59,250 bases of DNA, taken from Apostichopus californicus. Taxonomy: Eukaryota > Echinodermata > Holothuroidea > Aspidochirotida > Stichopodidae. Each line of letters begins with the position of its first letter. The first letter of the stretch is position 1. Made by a program: the position numbers and the translations under genes. The stretch is taken from contig JAIPMN010001108.1 of NCBI GenBank assembly GCA_020650975.1, positions 2,421 to 61,670 of the forward strand, in the 5' to 3' direction. Below the pieces are notes generated by a model. It worked only from the letters and a program-made list of their open reading frames with translations. It made no database searches and was not told the origin of the DNA. Shown here in pieces: positions 45,172 to 57,100 of this stretch.

Positions 45172-48100
45172 GTGAGTATCAAAGATGTGTTAACTTTATA
45201 TGATAATCCTAGTAGAACTGTATGCAAATTATACAAAATAATTTGCATACAAATTTGCATACAAATACATAATTTGCATAACAAATTATACAACATAATC
45301 CTAGAACTGTATGCAAATTAAACGACATGCCATGATAATTTTTAATGACCATTAGAGCTTAATCATTAAACTTTTCCTCTGATATGATGTCGACAATTTT
45401 GCTGGGCTCCATTTCAGGATTGATATTGTGAGATATATACATACAGTATGTATACATAAATCAGTTATTTCTCCCAGTATTTTGTATGTAAATAAACGTC
45501 TATTTACAAGTCAAGATATCATTTTAAACTAGACTACCAGACGTACCCTACATGTACACTGTGTAATAAATGCAAAGCAGTTCTGATTGGTTTCTCAGTT
45601 TTGTTAGGGTAATAGCATAGATCTACTGTATAAACATTCAACAAAGAAATTCTTTCTTGCCGTTTGTTTATGTTAAAGATTCTCAATCCCGAAGAACCCA
45701 GGGGAACAGCAGCAAGATGGTGAGTTATCTAATATAATTGAGAATCTTGTCTGTCTGTTGTGTTTCTCTTTTAATAATCTTACACAAAATACATAAGTAA
45801 AGAGGGTATCATTGGACCGCTGCATAAACATTTTGGCTAGATACAATAAGGTTTAGTGTCATTTCTTCATAGTTGGAGAACATGGTAATGGTCATTGTAG
45901 TCAAAGCTATTGTGCTTTCCACAATAGTCGCCCCCCCCCCTTGCCTCACGCTCTGACCCTTTGCCCCACTGTATCCACTGTATGGACTTACCCTAGCGTA
46001 TGGGGTCCCACCCCGGGTTTGAGTTTTTCCATTTTGCATTGTTATACATAATATTTTGTACTTCATGCTAAAGTTTTGGTATCTACGATATTTTACTCTG
46101 TTGCTCTACTGTAAATAAGGGTCATTAAACTAAGTGCTTTTACTACATACACTTGCCACAAATCCTGTGAATATTCATTTGAATCAAAATGGATGTTAAA
46201 CAACTAATGAAAATTTTGGTATCTGCTGTTTGCCACATAACTGGTTTATGTCATAAATATTTAGGTTCCCCTAACCAGCCTTTTAACCAAATAAACGATA
46301 CTTTGGTCAATGAATAGGACCGATCAAATCATTACAAACTTTTCTATCTCATGTCCATCGGCATAATGGGCGATTGTAACGTTACAGCCCCAAACAGTTC
46401 TTACGGCTCTTGGACTTCCTACCCCCAGTTGAAATATTAATTACTGCAGTTATAATACAGAGAAACAGTATGTTCATGTGCATCTCATCCTTGTACGTGA
46501 AGTCGGTATTTTTAGTCGCTAGGAAAAGGGACGTTTCAAGTTTATTAAAAATCCAGCGAAATACATGAAAGCACATATTTTATAGGATTATATATATGTT
46601 GCATAAATGTAATGTCTTGTGCATATTTAAATAGCTTTGAAGAGTCTGGAACCTTGACCGGGCAACACCCTGGCTATTCACCACTTTAGCATGTAAAATT
46701 AGAAGCTGGGCTGTGTAGTAGTTGTGATAATACAACACACCACTATTTCTTTGTCACTAGCTGCACGATAGAAGTTTATGTTATATTATTTCTGTGGCTC
46801 TGCAACATGTGTTAATATTCTACTGGACACCCTTTTCTTCTTGGAGTGGCTGTTATGGCTTCATCCAATGATTTATAAATAGTACTTGATGTGATGTATG
46901 ATGTAACTGCTTTCTATTTGACGTCCGTCCCTAATGTCGCTGGACTTTCTGTTTTTTTAGTTCAATTATACTCTGTATGTACACCAACTACTGTAGCCTC
47001 TTTCATACATTTTCTGGCTTTGTGTGAATTGATCAAATTATCACTTCAGTATCTATTTCCCCGGTCCCCGGTTCTAGGTCCCCGGTCTAGGTCCCCGGTT
47101 CGAGTCACTCCCAGATTAATGTATGTCGTCCAGTTACAGAGTTGTTGACAATTAACAATTCATAATCATGGACGTTAAATATGAATGTAAGAGACAGCTT
47201 GCGGCTTTGATAAGCCAATGAGGCTTCTTCGCGAGTTCCTGCTTGCAGGAGGATCTAAAATACATACATACATACATACATTTCTGGAACTCTAGTTGAA
47301 CTGTTACTTGTTATACATACATACACACACTCACACATATTAACATATTATTTGCTTCACATCTGGGTCCCATGCATGGTCCTGTCTCATCTGTGGTTTC
47401 CACTCAAACCTGATATTTACAAGACATATGGCCATTTGAAAAATTAGGTATATATTACCGTTAAAGTTACAATTTGAACTTTAAGAGTGATGTCTTCTCC
47501 ACAGCCCTGGTTTTTATAAATAACCTGTTCATTAAATAATTGTCATAACTTGTTTGTTTGCATTGCTGAGTAGCAGACTTTGTTTGCACCTATTAACTGG
47601 TCAAGCCTCATCATATCGACTAAAAAACGCCAAGAACAATAACCCAGCTGAACAAAAAGGGTTAAATATTTATTTTACATACCCAAAAACGTTTGGGATA
47701 TCTTTACACGTACATATTTTGACTTTTTTTTTGTTGTTCCTTTGTCCCTAGTTTCTGATTTTGGTCTTGGTTTGAACAAGAAGATGTACGGGAAGGAGAG
47801 TGAATATGAATTCTTTAATCAGCAAGTGTTTCAAGGACAAAGGCAAGACAAAGATGTAAGTATAGTCTTGAAACCTAATATGGCAGGGCCACATTTTGGG
47901 AATTTTTTATTTTGTTCATATTTTACCATAGCAAATCCCAAAAGTAAAAGCCAACCTACAACTCTCTCAAATGTGTGTTAAGAGAACTACTTTATAAAAG
48001 AGTGACGTAATTTTGCGAATCTAGATCCAGATTCGCAATAAATGCGGTATTTTTTTCTTTCTTTTGTGAGTGTATTAGGTTAATACTGACAGTACCTCAA

Positions 48101-51100
48101 CCTCGTCTCTGTTTTTGAGTCCAAAGTACAAAAAGAATGAAGAAATATCCGCAGATTGTTCGTAGCGAACATCTCACTTTATGTATATGTTAAAATAAAA
48201 ATAGAACAAAATATAATTCAGCCTCTGAAGAAGATCCTGCTAGGATCGAAACGTCAGGCCCACAAACTTGTACACATTGTTGTATATGTCACGTTTGTAT
48301 ATTAATAATATGAGTACCAACGTGCATTAATTAAGACAATGCTGCTTGAATTTCCATGAAGTTTTGCCTGCAAAGTCCAGCACCACCAACCGTCAGTTTC
48401 AATCTAGTAATAATAATAATAATAATAATAACTGTTTTTTGTATAGCGCAGGTATCCAGAGCACAAGGCAATGTTCAAATGCGCTCCCAAATAAAGGGTC
48501 TAACTGTGATATTTCTCAAAAAGGATAGTTGTTAACTGTTTTTTGAGATCCGTCTTACAGGATGGAGAAATAGGTGCCTCTTGTTTGGCTATGAGATTGT
48601 TCCACAGTCGTGGGGCCATCACGGAGAAAGCTCGCCCGCCAAAGATAGTAATAAGTGGGAATGTTTGGCAAGAAGACTCTACGCCATAGTTCTTCATCTT
48701 CTCTGGAAAAAAACAAAAACAGTGCAAATAAACAGATTTAAAAGTGACAAACCCTTCAAATTGTTAACAGCATACTCCGGACATGAGTGCAAGCCACAAT
48801 AAAATATTGTTTTACAAATCCAGATGCGTTTACATATTTAAACAGTCCATTTCACCTTCTGAAAATATGTATTTAATATGTCCATAACTTATAGTTTCAT
48901 TCTGTATATGCTTGGCTTGATAAGATAATATACAATACCTTTTCAACGTACTATTTTTTTCCGTTTTGTTTCATAATATCAGTTGATGAGTTCACAGAAC
49001 AATCAGTTTAATCACTACGGGGGCCTGTATGGGCAACCTCCGGGCCCTCCGCAGCAACAGCAGGCACCGGGCCCACCTCAACCGCCGCAGCAACAACAGC
49101 AGGGTATGTGATCATAATATATGATAGAAGACAGCCCTAGTCCCAAATATGCTAGGAAGTTAAAATCACCACATGCTTTGTGCAATGTTATGTGTTTTGT
49201 TCTCATATAAATCTGGTCACTTGGATGAACTGCATACTTGATATAAGTACAGTATAAGAACCGTGATGTCAAATATGTCAAAACTTGGATATTTTTGCGT
49301 GCAGTGTTAACTGGTATATTTGGTCACCAATATGGTACTGAACCAAGTTTGTTTATTAACACTTTACGAGTATTGAATTTGATATACTAGGGAGTTTACG
49401 CCCGTGAAACTCGGACACCAATGAATACGAAACTCTGATGTAGATCCTGTCCCAGGATCACCCAGCCTGTCGACTGTCCCGTTTGTTTATTAGTGAGAAG
49501 ATTCCGTCCATAGTCGTCTTCCGAAATTAAATCTTCTACGTTATAAATAACATCAGAATACACATGATAAATGTCTTGTCAATGCTATTACATTGACATA
49601 TGTTGGTTTAATTTTGGTCTCGACAGGACTAGGCTTTCAACAGAACAACGTGCCAAGAGGCGGTATGCCCACCCCTCAACAACAGTTCTCGGGGAGAGGT
49701 AACCATCCCAGTGCTATCGGCGGAATGCCTACTGCCAGTAGTAGTATGAACCTTCCATCATCGACCCTTAGCCAACAGCAATCCGCAACGTCGCCAAACA
49801 GGTAAAGAGTTCTGTGGTTACGTAATAGAAACGAAAGTAGTTTTCACCCTCAGATAGTCTTTAAATATCTAAAACGTTCATAGTCGCCAGTGACAATGGA
49901 TTCCTGTAGTTTCCTTTTTTTCGATGTTGGTAGGCAATATTGCACAGGGAGTGTTTGCTACAGAATGCATCCTACAGTAAGGTAAGACCTTAATGTCACA
50001 TGCTATTCAAGATCTAGTTTTACTATCCCGTTCCATAAAGGAGCATCCATTGTTTCAAATTGTAGCAGAACGTGATTGACTTGCCTATTCGTAGCTTCTT
50101 GTTAATTTCCTGTAAGGAACAGATAATGCAGTGGTTTTGATTTAGTCAGTCTCCATCAATCATGCAATATGTAAACTGCATTGATCAGTGTAATATACTG
50201 ACTATAGCAACATTGTCAGTAAAATTGCTATAATTTGAGAAAAAAGTGGGTTAAAATACTTTCCTGTTGCGCTTCAGTTGCTTCTATCGCTTGAATGTAT
50301 TCGATTGGATAGATGTTGCTCTATGCATTTCACAATTGAATTGTCACCGAAATCACTTACAAGTGTGTTTCATATTTGTTTCGCAGGAATATAACTCCAA
50401 ACAGTATCGGCTTTGGAAGGATGCACAATTTTCCAGTCCATCAGAACATTTTAGGAAGTTTCCCACAATCCTATAATCCGACAGGTTTGTGCTTTTATTA
50501 CTTATTAAAGAAAAACAGAAAGAAATTAGGCCTCGAAAAAAAACTCTTTGATGGCGACTTTTCAGTGTCTTTAAAATTCTTACATACCACCTGTTTTCTA
50601 TCTTTTCTATCTTATTATGTAGCTTCAATTACAGACTCAAGTTCAGGTACCTTGGATATGTCAGACTTTCCAGCCTTGGCAGACAGAGGGAGACAGACAA
50701 ATGAAATCAGTAACGCCTTAGGGTCATTCCAGTCGAGCGCTATGACAGGGAGACCGCAGTATGGTAAGTAGACACTGTAAACACCACAGTTGCGATGTTT
50801 CTAGTAGCTTGTCTATGTATGTGTTTATTAACAGTCATATAGGCTTTAGCGATTGGTCGGAGGTGGAAAAGTCTTAGGGATGGGACAAACGAAAAAGGAA
50901 TTGAAAAATATATTGCATGTGTGTCTGTTTTGTAATCAACATAGGCCAGGGAGAGTCACAAATTATGCCCATTCCAACTCTCCCTTAATCTGTTGTGAAT
51001 ATGCTCATGTACAGTGAAATCTAAGGTAAGCAGCAACAGTAAGCTGAAACCTAATGCTTGTGTAAAGAAAACAATTTCACAAGTCCTCATTTTTTTTTTT

Positions 51101-54100
51101 GCATAGATGTTCCTTTTTGATTTGTCGATATATTGACTACTCTTCTTGGGCAAATTTGATTTTAGTTTTTTAACAAGTGAGAAATGGGAGTGGTTTATGA
51201 ACCTATTGTCAGATTTTTGTGACATTGGTTATAAGCCTTTTGTAGCACCCCATGATATCTGCTTGCCCTGGTCACCCATCATCAGATTAGGATTTCCCTT
51301 TAACATCTTTTTTAGATTATTTCCTTCCCCACCCCCCCCCCCCCCCACTCTTCCTCACACTTGTGACAGCTTTTTTCATCTTGTAAATTATAACACTGTA
51401 CCATCAAGCAAGATATTGTCCATTTATCTAATGCAAAAAAATAAATAAATAGACATTTTTTTTTTTTTTTATTATTGTCATCTTTAATGAGGGTAGTCCT
51501 GCTCAGTGCAGAAGCACTGCTTTCCAGAGTAGCCCTCAATAAAAAGTACATATACAATATAATGCAGTAGTAAAACGGTAAACATCCAAAAGCACAAAAA
51601 GGACGGCAAAAAGATAGACAAACAAATATCAGACATCTAAACAAAATATAAAAGTTTGCATATTGCGTTTGAAAATATTAACATTTGGCAAGCATTTCAA
51701 ATTTGAGGGAAGACTGTTCAACACACTAACTAAGTCTTTTAGAATACCCAGTTTCTGTGATATTTTTGAAGTAATTTTGTCAATATGTTTTTCCCATTCA
51801 AGAAACGGGCCGAACCACATTCCAAGGTATTTGAATACATACACATTTTCAAGAATATCATTATCAAGCTTTACATTGAGGGGATTAACATTTTTTTATA
51901 ATTTGAGAAGAGCCAAATGTTATAACCTTGGTTTTAGAAGCATTAAGTGTCAGCTTATTAGTGTTCATCCAATCAGAAACAGCTTCCAGGTCTAAATTTA
52001 TGACCCTTTCAATATCTAATTCGTTTTTTGGAACTATTCATGATGGCAGTATCATCGGCATAAAGAAATACCTTACAATTCGAAACTACTGTAGGAAGAT
52101 CATTAAAAAATAGATAAAAGTGGACCTTATATGGATCACTAGGGTACACCAGTTGTAACAGGTCTTGCATCAGATTTAACCCCATCAATAATAGTAGTTT
52201 GTTCTCTATTTGACAAATAATTAGAGAACCAGGCCAGCTCATTTACATTAACATGTAGTAGGGGAAGGTAACCTTATGAGTATGGAAGTAACCCCAAATC
52301 AAACGCAACCTGCATCCTGTTCTGTGCATTAGCGGGGGAACATGTATGTTAAAAATGTTGCCCCCCCCCCACTTATAGGCCAAACCCTTGTACCTTTCAG
52401 ATAGATTATAACCATAAAGATGAGATGAGAAGTAATTTTAAACTTCTATATATCTGTGACATAATACTTAAATGTTTTCATTTTTGGGATTTTAATGCAT
52501 TTTTTTCATCAGTTGGTATGGTCAACAAACAACCAGAACAAACGTCTGAGTTTCAGATCATGAGCGAAGACTTCCCAGCACTGCCAGGAGCTAGTAAGTC
52601 AAGTTTGTTATGATCAAATGCTTTAGGAATAGAAGGAAAAGTGATTTATTGTTACAAAAATAGAGGATGTGGAATATTGAAATTTAGCAATTTGTGACGA
52701 CTATAAAAGGTGTTTTGGGTAATATAACTGTCAATTATTCCACATCAGGACCTGTGGTTTTCCCACATAATTTATTTCTAATTACTTTATCTCTCCTGTC
52801 ATGGTTGAGCATTGTTCAATCAGATTGTGGCAAATTTAGTGCAAACTGGAATTTAAAAAAACTTAAATTATCAGTTTGTAAATTGTTGAATACTAAAATA
52901 TATTTTATGATTTACATATTAATGGATATGTCCTCTTTTGACACAACTGGAATCTTTTTGTGGCATGATTATAATAATCTCTTTTTCATCCTTTGATGAA
53001 TGCTACCTGCACACTACTATTTTTTATATTTATGAACCCACAAATGAAGATTAAAAAAATACAAAACTTGTATCTAATTTGGGTGTGAAGGAGACAGATC
53101 AATCTTGAGAATAAAATCTTGATCTCTTTTATGTTTAATTATTTGTTTTTATTCTTTGATTAATTCTTTTTTTTATTCTGTATTTATTCTTTGTTTTTAT
53201 TCTTTGTTTTTATTCTGTATTTTATTCTTCGTTTTATTCTGTGTTTTATTCTGTATTTTATTCTTTGTTTTTATTCTTTGTTTTTATTCTTGTTTCATTC
53301 TTTGTTTTATTCTGTATTTTATTCTTTGTTTTTGTTTTTATTTTGTTTTCTGTATTTTATTCTTGGTTTTTATTCTTTGTTTAATTCTTTGTTTCATTCT
53401 TCGTTTTTATTCTTTGTTTTATTCTGTATTTTAATCTGTGTTTTATTCTTTTATTTTCACAGATATTGGAGGTGTCAAGGACAGTCCTAGATTTCCGGGA
53501 GATAAAGTGCTGTCCTCAGAGGCTGGAAACGGAGAGGGTAATGCAAATGGCAATAGCGACACGGAATCCGCAAGAAAAGGGATTAAAATAAGTCAAGAAG
53601 GTAAGACTAAGACTCAGGTTTTGAAACAAAATAATTATTAGTAAAAATTATGAGTAGTATTTTTTGAGTAATTCATATATACCTTGATTCATAAGTCATT
53701 AAAAGTTAAACAGTTATATAAAATACATTATGTACATTAAGTAGTGAGAACATCATTGAATAAATTGATTTGTTAACATTTTGTTGTCTGTGAGCTTTTG
53801 TGTATAAAAGTATTAATTACATGTAAAATCCAGATCACATGTTTTCAAAAATTGTTAACTTTTTTAAGTAATTTTATTAATTAAAATTAATCAGTCATAT
53901 TGACAAACTCTGCAATGTTTAGGGGGTGTCAGTATCAACCGGCATTTAAACATATAAAAAAATCCTGCTTTGCAGACAACAGATTTTTACCCCCACCCCC
54001 CTCTCTCTTTCATATTTTACTTTTCACATTAACTACACAGGGAAGATAACAAATATTCCTGGGGGAATGTTGACTGACCCTTTTGGGATGGTCGGCCTAC

Positions 54101-57100
54101 TGACGTTCCTCAGAGCAATAGAAACGGATCCAGGGTTGGTGCAGCTCGCATTAGGCAGTGATTTGACCACCCTAGGGCTCAACCTCAATTCTCAAGAGTA
54201 AGTTAAAAATATATAAATCAGCTTGTATGGAGTGTTTTTGTACAATCCCAAGGTATTTTTATTATGCAACGTTTACCCTTCCACTATATAGCCATTCTCC
54301 TTACTCGATTTGTATATTTTACATCTTTTTGACCTTATCTCCCATCGCTGGTGGCCTTTATTGCCGGTGTTCAAATTCCAAATCCTATTTAGCTACCCAT
54401 TATGCCAATCAAGTGCAGGTCATAAGTTTTCTCAAGTAAATGTCACTTTGATAAGTTACAGTACTTGCTATTCTGGTTACAACAGATCTTTGCTAATTAT
54501 GTTCCTGCCTGCTATTGCATAACAAAGTGCTCTGTTTTGACTGGCTGGCGTGTATATGTTATAACAGTCGCACTGTCTCATAAGAGATTGTCTTCCTTTC
54601 ATATTTTTGTCATAGTGATTGTTAACAAACAACAGTGATGGTTTTCAAGTTGTGCTGCTATATATTGCCATTATTAGTACAGTATGTGTACGCATGTATG
54701 TGTGCATTGGAGACATAGCCTAAGACAGGGAATAAATTATCCATCCAACCAGTATGGCATCGCAAAATGCTGCTATGCAAAATGGTCAAATAGCTATGCA
54801 AGTCCTAAGATGTACAGCAATTTTTGTACACAGGAACACATAGTATTTTATATGACTTGTAATTCAGAGCCTTCAAAAGTGCTACACAAAATTTCAATGC
54901 TAAATTATCCCATGTAACAAGGACAATGTTGTTGTGCCCATGAAAAAGAAAAACTCTTTGTGTATGTTTTCTTTTTTGTTAATTTTGTAGGACACAAGTT
55001 CATATAACAGTTCTCAATTTATCATAAGCAGAGTGAAGGTTTGACCTCATGTGACAGTACTCTCATACATAATCAACTTTATCTGTCATTTTTCTTTTTA
55101 GTCTTTTGCAATGCATATACTATACAGTTATCAATTGTCTTACTGTAATGAATGGAACGTAACTATGGCATGTATCGAAACAAATGTTTACACCACATTA
55201 AATACAAATTTAGAAGAACAAGTGATGGTATGGCATCATAGACCACCCTTCTGTGATCCACTCCCTGGAAGAATCAAAAGTTTACCCTGTCAAAATAGGT
55301 TACATTCTATCAACCATATCTTCAAGTTAGGAACAAGAAATTGAGATGTGGTTTTCAACTAACATTTTGGAACATTTTCCTCTTGATAAGGTAATTGTTA
55401 CATTGTCCCATTTAATTAGCGGGTAATCTGTGTATTTGCTTATCTTAGTCCTTATTGGAGTATGTGTACGATGTTGAAATCTGTCCTAAAGTGGACGTAC
55501 TAAATTCCTGCATGTGTCTTTATGCTCTTCATCTCTTCAGAAACTTGCATAGCACCTTCCAATCTCCATGGGCAGATGCACCCAGCAGGCCTCAGGACAT
55601 TGACTTTCATGTTCCACAAGAGTACCTCACGAACCCGCACATAAAAGAGAAGGTATCAGATGTTCGTTGGTATTTTCATTCATTCAATCTGTCTGTCTGT
55701 CTGTCTGTCCGTCTGTGTTTCTTTGCAGCATGTTCTATTGTCAGGTATCTTCTTTGCAAGGAGGTCGCATAATTGCGATCATCTTTAGTATTAAATCTTT
55801 TCGATAATATGTGGTCTATTTGCTTGCCCGGTCAACTTTAAGTCATATTGTCATATTAATGATATTCAAGAAGACTAAGGGAATATTTATTAACACGAAA
55901 GACATCTGGGTCGCAAAAAATATTAAAAAACAGGATATCGGTAATTAATTGCTGACTGAGGATTTCTTTTCTTGATAAAAATTGTTTTGTAAGCTGTCTT
56001 GATTTTGATCTATTAATTCTCAGCTGGTATGGTGAAAGGTAAAATAATTATGATTTGAAGTTGAGTGCAGCTTTAAAGTATCTCCATTTTTTTCCGGTTT
56101 ACTATCCCATCATTCCCGTCACTGATTCCTATAGTGAGGCCTCAGATAGTGTAATCGGTCGGCCATTGGAGCCTATTATGGTTGGTTGCAGTGGTAATAT
56201 TTTTCAAAAAATCTGTAACTTGAAGGAATTGCCAAAGATTGAATGGAATTAATCATTCTCTGTTCCTAATTGGTTAATTTTAAGTTCACTCGGTAACAGA
56301 AAGGCAGTATTATCCAGTAGCTTGAACAGGTTTTGTAAAAAAAAATTAACACAAGAAATGAAAGTTTTTGGCAACTTAAAAGAAATGGCTTCCAAAACAC
56401 AAATAGCTGCTGCCATTGGCAGTGAAGTAGTTTTAACATCAGTAAGCACAAAGTTGAAAACAGTCAACTCTGATCCTGGTGGAAGACATAAGTATATGAG
56501 AGAGCCATAACTCGTCATTACAAGTTAACAAATCCGACGCCTGATTGGTATTTTTTCTTTTCCCTTTCTTCCTCTCCAGATTGCACCGATCAAGCTGAAT
56601 AGGTACGGAGAGGATCTTCTGTTTTATCTGTATTACTCCCATGGAGGCGATGTGTTACAAGTAGCTGCAGCTGCCGAGTTGTAAGTATCTTCTTAGAAAT
56701 GGAGTATAGCGCCCTCTATTGTGAACTTCATTGACCATGGGGTTCTGAACTTAATTTCTCTATGAGGACTAGAGAAAAAACATTGGTGGGAGCAAAGGAC
56801 CAGACAAAATAAAAATCTCACTTTTAACTAGAGTGTGCACTGGGCAGTTAAGGGCCCAGTAGGGTGCTCAAGTCTCTGATATTGAGGGCTCTTTGTACCA
56901 TGTACCAATAAGTGAAACATTGCGGGCCAATTTTCTATGAAAGGCCACCTATCGAGATCCCCTACTATAGTTTCTTAAGAGTTAGCTGTAGTAGTTTTTT
57001 TTTTCCCTTTGTGAACGCCACAGAGATAAATGAAGTCGATGCAAGAATAATGAGGAAATTGAAAACTTGCAAAAATCTTTGACTTTATTATTTGAGGTGA

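Noticed and set aside
47262..47282. CRISPR-like or other regular array
   Set aside because: It is a simple ACAT microsatellite at a SINE tail. Nothing resembling a repeat-spacer array occurs anywhere in the window.
53156..53490. Two hydrophobic frames rich in Phe, Leu, Tyr and Cys that look like membrane proteins
   Set aside because: They are translations of the T-rich minisatellite in CNOT2 intron 8.
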